The notes under the pieces are model-generated. The model saw nothing but the letters and a program-made list of their open reading frames with translations. It was not told the DNA's origin and ran no database searches. Source: CAADGY01 sp035714225 (GTDB lineage Bacteria; Acidobacteriota; Terriglobia; Bryobacterales; Bryobacteraceae). From it: a DNA stretch of 39,885 nucleotides. The DNA is taken from positions 1-39,885 of the forward strand of contig DASTMK010000151.1 of NCBI GenBank assembly GCA_035714225.1, written 5' to 3'. The first letter of the stretch is position 1, and each line of letters opens with the position of its first letter. This document shows, one piece after another, positions 32,652-39,885 of the stretch. Both the position numbers and the translations under genes were made by a program.

Positions 32652-33643
32652 GATGCCTCCTTCAAGGCGCCGGCTGAGGTGGCGTGTGAGCCGCGACCGA
32701 TCCAGCCAAGGACGAGCACCGTTGTCACGGCCCAGATCGCCATCGAGGCGAGCGCCGTCGCATCGGGCGCTACGACGCTCTGCCCCCGCAGCGCTTGCCA
32801 GAGCAGCAGCAGAAACAGCGCCGCATAGCTTGCCGCGGCAGCCAGCAGCGCCCTGACCCGAACGGCCTCGGGCCGGCGCCATCGCCGCAAGCCGGCCCCG
32901 ATGAGCGCCAGCACCTGAATCGAATGCAGACCGATGAAATGCGGTACGCGCAGATCGCCGTGTTCCCGGCTCCACCCGGTAACCGGCACACCGGGACCGC
33001 CATCCACGCCGCTGACACTATGCGCGCCCGCGGTCGTCATCTGCCCACCGGCACGGGCATGCGTAAGCTGCGCCGCCGTGGGGCGGGTCATCAGCGGGCC
33101 TGTCAGCGCGCCGGCAATCGTCAGCGTCATGCCGAGACGCAGCGCCCATCCGAGTGTCCGGTCGGAGAAATGGCTCCGCCAAAGCGCGACGGCGACCGCC
33201 ACGCTCACGAACGTCTGTATCAAAATCGCCGCTCCCATCACGAGGAACAGCACCATATTGAGCGCCGTCGATACATTGAAATGGCTGGTGGTTCCGCGCC
33301 AGGCCTGGGCGTCGATGATCGCCACCTCCAGCACAAACACGATGGCGGTGGTCCAACCCACAAGGCGGCGGACGCGCGGCCAGTCCGGCAGCCATGTGAA
33401 AATCCACGCGAGCGTGAGACTGTAGATCGCGGTGGAGACCGCGAATTTGAAGGGTTTGAGCCAGGCGGGCGCGCCGGTAATCATGCGGGGATCGACAAGC
33501 ATGCCCAGCAGCGAAAACCCCGCCACAACGGTCATGAGCGCTCCCACGGCGGTCAGCGGCGGGCTGGTACGCCACAAGCGATCCAGCAGGCCGGCAGCTC
33601 GAACCCATGGGTGAAACCGAACGGTGCGTTGCTTTAAATCCAT
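32648..33643 (-). CDS. Unrecognised polytopic membrane protein paired with the ABA4-like gene
   Basis: 331 residues with about eight hydrophobic segments; family not recognised. Notable pieces are WLKPFKFAVSTAIYSLTLAWIFTWL, a loop EVAIIDAQAWRGTTSHFN, and a His-rich junction REHGDLRVPHFIGLHSIQVLALIGAGLRRW that looks like a possible metal or heme site. The ATG at 33643 has AGAGGGG 7 nt upstream; a much longer reading would run through the promoter and the divergent gene. It is the first gene of a two-gene operon, coupled to the ABA4-like gene by ATGA, under a palindrome-covered promoter. Confidence 0.78.
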   Translation of the reverse strand: MDLKQRTVRFHPWVRAAGLLDRLWRTSPPLTAVGALMTVVAGFSLLGMLVDPRMITGAPAWLKPFKFAVSTAIYSLTLAWIFTWLPDWPRVRRLVGWTTAIVFVLEVAIIDAQAWRGTTSHFNVSTALNMVLFLVMGAAILIQTFVSVAVAVALWRSHFSDRTLGWALRLGMTLTIAGALTGPLMTRPTAAQLTHARAGGQMTTAGAHSVSGVDGGPGVPVTGWSREHGDLRVPHFIGLHSIQVLALIGAGLRRWRRPEAVRVRALLAAAASYAALFLLLLWQALRGQSVVAPDATALASMAIWAVTTVLVLGWIGRGSHATSAGALKEAS

Positions 33644-33667
33644 GATCAGCCCCTCTGATGTGGCCAG

Positions 33668-33708
33668 TGTCAACATCAGAATAACCCAAGATGTTGACGA
33701 TGTCAACA
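33668..33708. promoter_or_regulatory. Palindromic operator with third half-site
   Basis: TGTTGAC-GAT-GTCAACA (33692-33708) is a perfect 7-bp inverted repeat covering the -35 box. A further copy of the half-site, TGTTGACA on the minus strand (33675-33668), lies just downstream of the -10 box. The arrangement fits a dimeric repressor, for example of the TetR or MarR type, that would block RNA polymerase. No regulator gene of such a family is in the window. Confidence 0.65.
33678..33706 (-). promoter_or_regulatory. Promoter of the membrane-protein pair
   Basis: On the minus strand TTGACA (33706-33701), 17 nt spacer, TATTCT (33683-33678), i.e. the same boxes and spacing as the ribosomal promoter in this window. 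The start of transcription would fall near 33671, giving a leader of about 28 nt before the ATG at 33643. Confidence 0.72.
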
Positions 33709-33769
33709 CTGTTAATGCACGGCCGTGATATCTTAGCGGTGCTGAATGATTCCCGGAACACGGGGGCGT

Positions 33770-34837
33770 ATGACCAGACGGGAAATGATAGCGATACTGC
33801 CGGCACTGATGGTGCCACGCGGGACCGGCGCCGCGCCGGCGATAGAATATGCCGGACTTTCCGGACCGGTGGGCGCCGGAGTTGGCGCCAAAAGAGTGAG
33901 GACCTTGCGAATCGAAGAGCCCGGAGTTTACGAGAACATCCTCGTAGACGGAGAGTGGGCCGAAGAGGACCTGGTAAGGATCCGGACCGACGGTGTCGTA
34001 CTCCGGAACTGTACGATCCGCTACGGCCGGCGCGATGCCCTCGAAGTTTATGGCCGCAATGTACGGGTGGAGAACTGCCACATTCACCACGTGATCAACG
34101 GCACCTACCGGGCGGAGAAGAACCTGGATGCGCACGGGATTACGGGCCGCCCGCTGAATCTCACCATACGGAATACCGAAATTTCACACGTCAGCGGCGA
34201 TGCGATCCAGTTCGATCCGGGGCGGCGAGCCGAGCCGTACCCATGGGATAACGTCCTGGTGGACCATTGCTTTCTCTGGACCAGTCCGCTTGACAAGGAC
34301 TATGCCGGTTACAAGCAAGGGGAGCGTCCCGGAGAAAATGCTTTCGACAGCAAAACTCATGCCGGCGAACCGCGGAAGTCCCGTATCACGTTTCGCAATT
34401 GCCTTTTGAAGGGATGGGGACACGGAGCCATCGGAAACGGAGCCGCTCTCAACCTGAAGGAGAAAGTGCAGGCGGTGGTCGACAATTGTGTTCTGGTCGA
34501 AAACGATATCGGGTTCCGGTGCCGCGGCACACTGGGCAGCGCGTGGGTGACTGCACGCAACTGCACGGTCTATCGGACCTCGCGGGTATTCCGGCTCGAG
34601 CATGAGGTGCGGAACATCAAAATCTTCCACCTCGCTCTCGGTGAAGGCATTGGACAACTGTACGACAACGCGCCCGGTCCGGGCGAAGGTTTCGAAGAGC
34701 ACGGGTCCCGGAAGGCACCACCCCTGGCACAGTGGCCGTACAACCGGCTGCCGGTGGGGGAAGTGATCGCGCCGGGCACGCCGCCGTCCTCGGCGGACGA
34801 TGCCGTTCCGACCGCTCTCGCGACGGGTTGGTCGTGA
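33770..34837 (+). CDS. Exported right-handed beta-helix protein
   Basis: 355 residues. The start MTRREMIAILPALMVP looks like an export signal with twin Arg (Tat-like). The body is made of short parallel beta-helix coils: GVVLRNCTIRYG, NVRVENCHIHHV, LTIRNTEISHVSGDAIQFD, VDHCFLW, ITFRNCLLKGWGHGAIG, VDNCVLVENDIGFRC and VTARNCTVYR, the N-C-x-I/V rhythm of pectate-lyase-like folds. No confident catalytic set can be named; DAHGIT and HGAIGNG are conserved-looking spots. An alternative ATG lies 24 nt upstream. It diverges from the membrane pair with 126 nt between, and its stop is 1 nt from the convergent serine hydrolase stop. Confidence 0.8.
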   Translation: MTRREMIAILPALMVPRGTGAAPAIEYAGLSGPVGAGVGAKRVRTLRIEEPGVYENILVDGEWAEEDLVRIRTDGVVLRNCTIRYGRRDALEVYGRNVRVENCHIHHVINGTYRAEKNLDAHGITGRPLNLTIRNTEISHVSGDAIQFDPGRRAEPYPWDNVLVDHCFLWTSPLDKDYAGYKQGERPGENAFDSKTHAGEPRKSRITFRNCLLKGWGHGAIGNGAALNLKEKVQAVVDNCVLVENDIGFRCRGTLGSAWVTARNCTVYRTSRVFRLEHEVRNIKIFHLALGEGIGQLYDNAPGPGEGFEEHGSRKAPPLAQWPYNRLPVGEVIAPGTPPSSADDAVPTALATGWS

Positions 34838-34838
34838 G

Positions 34839-36116
34839 CTAGTCGACCAGGGACTGGTACACCGTGAGCGGGAACTTCTCGCCGATGTTGGTTGCGTTCG
34901 GCATCAACTGGAGCATGAGCACGAGGACCATACGGCTTGCGGGGTCTACTTCGTAAGTGGTTCCATAGGCTCCGCCCCATCCAAACGCGCCAACGCCGGC
35001 CATGCCCTTGGCGCCGTAACGGTCGATGGTCTGGAATCCCAGTCCGAAGCCGAGCCCGTCACCTGAAGGCAGCGTGCCGGATTGATTGGTCGTCATCAGC
35101 GCGACCGTACGCGGAGCAAGGATGCGGACTCCATCCAACTTGCCGCCGTTGCGAATCATCTCCAGAAAACGAGCATAGTCACGTGCGGTGGAGGTGAGCC
35201 CGGCGCCGCCCGCGAAGCTCTTGCGCGGACCGTCCACGTAGGAGCCCTGGCCCCTCGGTCCTTCGGGTGCACGAACAATGAGACCATCGCTGCCGCTCGC
35301 ATATACGGCGGCCAGACGATCGCGCTCCGCGGCCGGAAGGAAGAAGCGTGTGTCCTTCATTCCCAAGGGCCCGGTGATGCGGGTCTGGATAAATTGATCC
35401 AGCGGCATTCCGGACGCCTTCTCCACGACGCAGCCCAGAATGTCGGTGTTGTAGCCATAGACGAAGGACTCACCGGGCTGGGCGGCAAAGGGAAGGGTTC
35501 CCAAACGCTCCATGGTGATGCAGATCGGCTCGTCCTTATCGGCTGTGTACCAGCCGTTGCCGGCGGCGGGCCCCAGCCCTTTCTGCGCATACAATGCTTC
35601 GATGTGGCTTTCCCTTCCGTAGGAGATCCCGGCGGTATGGGTCAACAGTTGTTGAATCGTGATGGCGCGGCGCGCGGGCTCGGTCTTCATCCCGGAGCCA
35701 TCTTTCACCGCGACGGTGGTCTTCTTGAACGTGGGAATAAAATTCCCTACCGGCTCGTTCAAACCGATCTTGCCTTCCTCCACCAGAGCAAGGATCGCGG
35801 CGCTGGTAATCGCCTTGGTTTGCGAGGCGATACGGAAGATCGTGTCCACGGTCATGCGCCGTCCCGCCTCCCGGTCGGCCCAGCCCACAGCGCGTTCGTA
35901 CACCGGCTGGCCGTCACGGAGCACCAGGGCAACGGCGCCTGCAATCCGCTTCTCGTCCGTATAGCGCTGAAGCAACTGGCCGACGCGCGCCAGCCGTTCC
36001 TGCGCAAGCACTGTCCCCGCGGATCCGGATAAGGCGGCGGAGGAGGCTGCCGTCTGGGCAAACATCGCGCCCGCCAGCAACACCGTGATCAACGATAAAG
36101 AGATTCCTTTTTTCAT
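34839..36116 (-). CDS. Class-C beta-lactamase-like serine hydrolase, exported (1)
   Basis: 425 residues. Signal peptide MKKGISLSLITVLLAGAMFA. Catalytic S98-x-x-K101 in FRIASQTKAIT, then IQQLLTHTAGISYG, and Y220-G-Y in FVYGYNTDILGCVVEKASG, which replaces the Y-x-N of true class C enzymes and resembles family VIII esterases. The GWGGAYGTTYEVDP near the C-terminus is where the third motif should lie. Likely an esterase, D-aminopeptidase or related hydrolase in the periplasm rather than an antibiotic-degrading enzyme. The ATG at 36116 has GGAGAG upstream; the longer frame overlaps the sulfatase. Transcribed divergently from it. Confidence 0.88.
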   Translation of the reverse strand: MKKGISLSLITVLLAGAMFAQTAASSAALSGSAGTVLAQERLARVGQLLQRYTDEKRIAGAVALVLRDGQPVYERAVGWADREAGRRMTVDTIFRIASQTKAITSAAILALVEEGKIGLNEPVGNFIPTFKKTTVAVKDGSGMKTEPARRAITIQQLLTHTAGISYGRESHIEALYAQKGLGPAAGNGWYTADKDEPICITMERLGTLPFAAQPGESFVYGYNTDILGCVVEKASGMPLDQFIQTRITGPLGMKDTRFFLPAAERDRLAAVYASGSDGLIVRAPEGPRGQGSYVDGPRKSFAGGAGLTSTARDYARFLEMIRNGGKLDGVRILAPRTVALMTTNQSGTLPSGDGLGFGLGFQTIDRYGAKGMAGVGAFGWGGAYGTTYEVDPASRMVLVLMLQLMPNATNIGEKFPLTVYQSLVD

Positions 36117-36165
36117 TTTGGCTCTCCACGATTTGTACCACGGGAACGGGCGTATGATGGGCTCC

Positions 36166-37533
36166 ATGTTCCCGATAAGCCGCCGAATTTTTCTCGGCGC
36201 ACTCGCCGCGTCCAGGCTACCGGCACAATCGCCGAGGCCGAATGTGGTTCTCATCATCGCCGACGACCTTGGCTGGGGCGACATCGCGATCAATGGCGCG
36301 CCGGATATCCGTACACCGAATATCGACGGCATCGCGCGCGGTGGCGTGCGATTCACGCAGGCCTATGCGAACGCTCCCGAATGCACGCCGACGCGGTGCG
36401 CCCTGATGACCGGGCGTTACCAGCAGAGGGCAGGAGGCCTGGAATGCGCGATCGGCGTCAACAACATCGGCCGTTACGACGAGGCAGAGTGGCTTCAGAA
36501 GCGCGGCGAACTGGGCCTGCCGGCTTCTGAACAAACCATAAGCAAAATGTTTCAGGCCGCCGGCTATGACACGGCGCTCACGGGCAAGTGGCACCTCGGC
36601 TACCTGGAGAAGCACTGGCCGAGGGAGCACGGCTTCCAATATTCGTTCGGGATTCTAGGCGGCAATGCCGACTACTACACGCACGAGGAACAGGGGGAGG
36701 GAGCCGGTAAAACGCAGATGTTCGAGAACGGCTCGAAGGTCCGCCGCCAGGGATACATGACGGACCTGATCGCGGACGCGGCCATCGGGTGGCTGAAGCA
36801 GCGGACGTCGAAGCCGTTCTTTTTATACCTGCCGTTCACTGCGCCGCACTCGCCGATTCAAGCCCCCGAGGATTTCGATCCGCGCACCGGGACAGCGCCG
36901 CACCGGCCGAAGCATCGCCCCACCTACGCGAAGATGGTGGAGCGGCTGGACACGCGCATCGGCGACGTACTGCGGCAACTCGATGCGATGGGCGTTGCCC
37001 GCAACACGATTGTCGTGTTTGCCTCGGACAATGGAGGAGACGCGAACGGCCGCAACGATCCGTTCAAAGGCAGAAAGAGTTCCGTTTTTGAAGGCGGCAT
37101 CCGCGCGCCGCTTCACATACGGTGGCCTGGTGTGATTCCGGCGGGCCGCGCAATCCCGCAGGTTGCGATGACGATGGACCTGGCGCCGACGCTGTTGGGA
37201 GCTGTGGGCGCCGGCGGCAGCGCCCGCTTCGATGGGATCGACCTGATGCCGTTTCTCAACGGCACACAGACTCCGGTGAGGCGCACCGTCTTCTGGCGTT
37301 ATAAACGCGGGACGAATATTCGCAAAGCGGTCCGGCACGGCCGCTTGAAGTACGTGGACGACAACGGTGTGAAAGCGCTTTACGATCTTCGGGTGGACTC
37401 CAAAGAGACGACCGATCTTCTGAAAAGCCGGCCCGATGCGGTCAAGGACCTCGAAGACCGGCTCGCCGCGTGGGAGAAGGACGTGGAATCGCCGCGGTTA
37501 AAGGAGTTTCGGAAAGGCCATACGCAATGCTGA
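36166..37533 (+). CDS. Sulfatase (alkaline-phosphatase fold, Cys-type), exported
   Basis: 455 residues. A Tat-like signal (SRRIFLGALAAS) starts the protein. The active-site signature is C73-T-P-T-R in NAPECTPTRCALMTGRY; the Cys would be oxidised to formylglycine. Metal ligands D33 and D34 (IIADDLGWGD), then K141 and H143 (TGKWHLGY), H228 (FTAPHSP) and D288-N289 (FASDNGG) are all present, so it looks active. Family type is close to N-acetylgalactosamine-6-sulfatase/arylsulfatase S1 enzymes acting on sulfated glycans. Other ATGs at 36154 and 36157 are possible. Its maturase gene is not in this window. It overlaps a possible start of the next gene. Confidence 0.9.
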   Translation: MFPISRRIFLGALAASRLPAQSPRPNVVLIIADDLGWGDIAINGAPDIRTPNIDGIARGGVRFTQAYANAPECTPTRCALMTGRYQQRAGGLECAIGVNNIGRYDEAEWLQKRGELGLPASEQTISKMFQAAGYDTALTGKWHLGYLEKHWPREHGFQYSFGILGGNADYYTHEEQGEGAGKTQMFENGSKVRRQGYMTDLIADAAIGWLKQRTSKPFFLYLPFTAPHSPIQAPEDFDPRTGTAPHRPKHRPTYAKMVERLDTRIGDVLRQLDAMGVARNTIVVFASDNGGDANGRNDPFKGRKSSVFEGGIRAPLHIRWPGVIPAGRAIPQVAMTMDLAPTLLGAVGAGGSARFDGIDLMPFLNGTQTPVRRTVFWRYKRGTNIRKAVRHGRLKYVDDNGVKALYDLRVDSKETTDLLKSRPDAVKDLEDRLAAWEKDVESPRLKEFRKGHTQC

Positions 37534-37544
37534 AAGGTACCTGG

Positions 37545-39119
37545 ATGAAGAACATCACTTCCGTCGCTATTGCCTTGTTCGTTTCCGGCGCGGCGGCGTT
37601 CGGCGCCGGCGACCTGCCGCTTCCACGTTTCGCCGATCCGGCACGCCGGGCGAAGCTCGAGAAGGCGCTCCCGGAATTGGAAAAGGTGTTCGAGGAATAC
37701 CGCCTCCGGCGGGGCATTCCCGGGCTGGTGTACGGCGTGGTGATCGACGGCGACCTCGTATCGGTGAAGACCATGGGCGTTCGCGACCGGGAATCGAACG
37801 CACCGGTCACGCCGGACACGGTGTTTCGAATCGCCTCCATGACCAAGAGCTTTACGGCGCTCGCCATTCTGAAATTGCGCGATGAGGGGAAGCTTTCGCT
37901 CGACGACCCGGTTTCGAAGTGGATTCCGCAATTTGCCCGCCTGGAATATCCCACGCGCGATACCGCTCCGCTTCGTGTGCGCCAACTGCTGACGCACAGC
38001 GCAGGATTCCCTGAAGACAATCCGTGGGGTGACCAGCAGCTTGGAGTGAGCGAGGACCAGCTTACCGCCTGGCTTGAAAAAGGACTGCCTTTTTCCACTC
38101 CGCCGGGCACGGCCTACGAGTACTCGAACTATGGTTTCGCTTTGCTCGGGCGCATTGTGTCGAACGCCTCGGGAATGCCTTATCGCGACTACCTGGAAGA
38201 GCAGGTTCTTGCGCCGCTCGGAATGACGCATTCCACGCTCGAGCCGTCCAGCGTGCCCGCTGATGTACGAGCGACGGGTTATCGCAAGACGGGTGAGACC
38301 TACTCGGTAGAAAAGCCGCTTGCACACGGGGGATTCGGCTCCATGGGCGGGCTTCTCACATCAGCACGCGATCTCGGACGCTATGTGGCGTTTCAGTTAT
38401 CCGCATTCCCACCGCGCGATGAAGAAGATGGAGGACCGGTGAAGCGAAGCTCGCGGCGCGAGATGCAGCAGGTGTGGCGGCAAGGCACCTTCAACGTGCG
38501 GCGATCCGCAGGCGATTCGGAGTTGCAGGTGGAAGCCGGCGGATACGGCTATGGGCTGGCCGTCTGGCGCAACTGCCGCTTCTCGCACGTCGTCGGGCAC
38601 GGAGGAGGATTGCCCGGTTTCGGATCGTATATGTTGTGGCTGCCCGAACATGGAGTGGGTATGTTCGCCATGGCAAACCTGACATACGCCGGACCGCGGC
38701 AGCCGATTGAGGAATCGCTCAACATCCTGCGAAAGACCGGCGCGCTCAAGCCCCGCGAGTTACCTGCTTCGCCGGTGTTGCTTTCGACACGCGACGCGAT
38801 CGTACGCCTGTGGCACTCCTGGAGTGAGAAAGGTGCGGAACAGATGGCGGCGGACAATCTGTTCCTGGACAGACCCGCTGCCGAGCGGCGTGCGGAGATC
38901 GAACGGATCAAAGGGGCTGTCGGTGCATGCCGCCCGCCGGAAAAGATAGACGCCGAAAACTGGCTGCGCGGAACCTTCCGCATGAACTGCGAGCGCGGCG
39001 CTGTGGATGTATTCTTCACTCTCGCCCCCACGAAGCCGCCTCGGGTGCAACACCTGTCGTTCGCGCGCACCAGCGCGGGCGTGGCGCGTTCCACGCAAAC
39101 GTCCGCGTGCAGCGAATAA
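37545..39119 (+). CDS. Class-C beta-lactamase-like serine hydrolase, exported (2)
   Basis: 524 residues. Signal peptide MKNITSVAIALFVSGAAAFGA. The three class-C motifs are intact: S98-x-x-K101 (RIASMTKSFT), Y193-S-N (YEYSNYGFALLG) and H352-G-G-G (VVGHGGGLPGFGSYM). A C-terminal domain of about 130 residues follows (RDAIVRLWHSWSEKGAEQMAADNLFLDRP onward), probably a lipocalin-like or DUF3471-type accessory domain. Start at 37545 has AAAGG 8 nt upstream; an ATG at 37527 would overlap the sulfatase stop. Tandem with the sulfatase, 11 nt apart, so the two are probably one operon. A D,D-peptidase or esterase role is likelier than drug resistance. Confidence 0.89.
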   Translation: MKNITSVAIALFVSGAAAFGAGDLPLPRFADPARRAKLEKALPELEKVFEEYRLRRGIPGLVYGVVIDGDLVSVKTMGVRDRESNAPVTPDTVFRIASMTKSFTALAILKLRDEGKLSLDDPVSKWIPQFARLEYPTRDTAPLRVRQLLTHSAGFPEDNPWGDQQLGVSEDQLTAWLEKGLPFSTPPGTAYEYSNYGFALLGRIVSNASGMPYRDYLEEQVLAPLGMTHSTLEPSSVPADVRATGYRKTGETYSVEKPLAHGGFGSMGGLLTSARDLGRYVAFQLSAFPPRDEEDGGPVKRSSRREMQQVWRQGTFNVRRSAGDSELQVEAGGYGYGLAVWRNCRFSHVVGHGGGLPGFGSYMLWLPEHGVGMFAMANLTYAGPRQPIEESLNILRKTGALKPRELPASPVLLSTRDAIVRLWHSWSEKGAEQMAADNLFLDRPAAERRAEIERIKGAVGACRPPEKIDAENWLRGTFRMNCERGAVDVFFTLAPTKPPRVQHLSFARTSAGVARSTQTSACSE

Positions 39120-39254
39120 ACAAAACGTCATAGATAATTGCGCATCTCAGCAATCTAGAAAAGCAAATTAGCCCAAGTTCGTCACGAAAAGGATCAAAAA
39201 TAGGCTAAGCCCTTCAGAATCAGTCTAGTGCATCGTCCAAATAGTTCTTTATAG

Positions 39255-39260
39255 TATAAT
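39255..39260 (+). promoter_or_regulatory. -10 box of the transposase gene
   Basis: TATAAT in the AT-rich leader, 21 nt upstream of the GTG start. No convincing -35 lies 16-18 nt before it. Confidence 0.35.
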
Positions 39261-39281
39261 GAATTTCTGGTACGCTGGGGT

Positions 39282-39885
39282 GTGTCCCGCACCGCTCCTG
39301 TAATTTCCCTCGACCCGGAGACGCGTTCAACCCTGAATGGTTGGGTGCAAGCCTCCTCCACGCCGCAAGCTGTGGCGATCCGCAGTCGGATCGTGTTGGC
39401 TGCGGCCAGCGGGCTCTCCAACCAGCAGATTGCGTTGAAACTCGATATCCCTGAAGTCACGGTGGGGAAATGGCGCCGATCGTTTGCCGATCAGGGACTG
39501 GAGGGACTGCGAGATGCGGCCCGCTCGGGCCGGCCGCCCAAGCACGATGCTTCGGTCTGGCAAAGAGTGCAGACGGCGGCGTGTCAACAGCCGGAGTCCC
39601 AAGGACGCTGGACCGTTCGCACACTGGCGCGAGAGGTAGGACTGCCACACAGCACCGTCCACGCGATCTTGAACGCCTCGGAACTCCAACTGCACCGGAT
39701 TCGAACGTTCACCTTCAGCCCCGATCCCGATTTCGAGGCCAAACTACTCGACATTGTCGGCTTGTATTTGAATCCACCCGAGAATGCGCTGGTTCTCTGC
39801 GTGGACGAGAAGCCCGGCATTCAGGCGCTGGACCGAACGCAACCGTTGCTACCACTACGCGCCAAACAGCCCCGCAGTTGGACCA
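39282..39885 (+). CDS. IS630-family transposase, C-terminus cut by window edge
   Basis: Open from the GTG at 39282 to the window end, about 201 codons, with no stop. The N-terminal helix-turn-helix part shows RSRIVLAAASGLSNQQIALKL, VTVGKWRRSFADQGLEGLRDAARSGRPPK, the classic IS630 start. A second HTH (WTVRTLAREVGLPHSTVHAIL) follows, then VLCVDEKPGIQALDRTQPLLP, which holds the first catalytic Asp of the DDE triad. The remaining catalytic residues lie beyond the window. No frameshift is seen in the visible part, so the element may be active. An in-frame CTG 15 nt upstream is an unlikely alternative start. Confidence 0.88.
   Translation, partial: MSRTAPVISLDPETRSTLNGWVQASSTPQAVAIRSRIVLAAASGLSNQQIALKLDIPEVTVGKWRRSFADQGLEGLRDAARSGRPPKHDASVWQRVQTAACQQPESQGRWTVRTLAREVGLPHSTVHAILNASELQLHRIRTFTFSPDPDFEAKLLDIVGLYLNPPENALVLCVDEKPGIQALDRTQPLLPLRAKQPRSWT

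Larger units (their letters stand above)
39226..39885 (+). mobile_element. IS630-family insertion sequence, left part only
   Basis: The transposase gene is preceded by an AT-rich stretch that differs sharply from the GC-rich neighbourhood. IS630 elements insert at TA; the TA at 39226-39227 followed by GTGCATCGTCCAAATAG is a plausible left end, but the right end lies outside the window, so terminal repeats cannot be checked. The AT-rich gap 39120-39225 shows only a weak TTAGCC/GGCTAA repeat. Confidence 0.6.

Noticed and set aside
33644..34135. An N-terminal extension of the eight-helix membrane protein of 164 residues
   Set aside because: It would cross the promoter, the operator and the divergent beta-helix gene; residues are not membrane-like, and the ATG at 33643 has a good ribosome-binding site.
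34839..36116. Reading the two class-C hydrolases as antibiotic-resistance beta-lactamases
   Set aside because: The SxxK fold is shared with esterases and D,D-peptidases; the first lacks Y-x-N and the second has an extra domain, and no AmpR-like gene is adjacent.
37380..38327. A 315-codon minus-strand frame opposite the sulfatase end and second hydrolase
   Set aside because: Antisense shadow of two genes with complete catalytic motifs.

Overview
The window reads as a high-GC chromosome segment of an Acidobacteriota bacterium, most likely the Solibacter/Bryobacter group. This is inference from the style of the proteins: zinc-type S4, S14 and L36, a membrane protein ending in a domain with an SCC motif of a kind I associate with Acidobacteriota, sulfatase and class-C serine hydrolase neighbours, and a dispersed GC-rich repeat. 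No 16S rRNA gene is present to confirm it.

Layout, left to right. (1) 1-1607, minus: a truncated GT39/PMT-type membrane glycosyltransferase, open at the window edge and preceded by a small DUF3467 protein. (2) 1806-22188, minus: one uninterrupted block of 36 genes joining the classic str, S10, spc and alpha ribosomal clusters in textbook order: rpsL-rpsG-fusA-tuf, rpsJ-rplC-D-W-B-rpsS-rplV-rpsC-rplP-rpmC-rpsQ, rplN-X-E-rpsN-H-rplF-R-rpsE-rpmD-rplO-secY-adk-map-infA-rpmJ, rpsM-K-D-rpoA-rplQ. A strong sigma70-type promoter (TTGACA-17-TATTCT) lies about 325 nt before rpsL, so the mRNA starts with a long structured leader. Most of the wider gaps inside the block hold perfect inverted repeats. (3) 22563-23951, minus: an unrecognised membrane protein.

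(4) 24072-31450, minus: a korD-korA-korB-korC operon for a four-subunit 2-oxoacid:ferredoxin oxidoreductase, preceded in the same direction by a four-gene MacA/LolD/FtsX-type efflux system (permease, permease, membrane fusion protein, ATPase). (5) 31507-32168, minus: a VapBC-type toxin-antitoxin pair. (6) 32226-33643, minus: two membrane proteins in an overlapping pair, the second ABA4-like, under a promoter overlaid by a palindromic operator. (7) 33770-39119: a secreted beta-helix protein (+), a class-C serine hydrolase (-), a sulfatase (+) and a second class-C serine hydrolase (+), all with export signals. (8) 39282-39885, plus: the first two thirds or so of an IS630-family transposase running off the window.

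The cluster makes the translation apparatus, the RNA polymerase alpha subunit and the Sec channel. The kor genes serve ferredoxin-linked central carbon metabolism. The right-hand part is accessory: export, toxin-antitoxin, extracytoplasmic hydrolases and a mobile element. The most unusual sequence-level signals are a 25-bp GC-rich repeat present three times at gene ends, an apparently leaderless promoter for the efflux operon, the palindrome-covered promoter at 33.7 kb, and the systematic hairpins inside the ribosomal block. I see no CRISPR array, tRNA or rRNA gene. I did not find a clear new defence or biosynthetic system.
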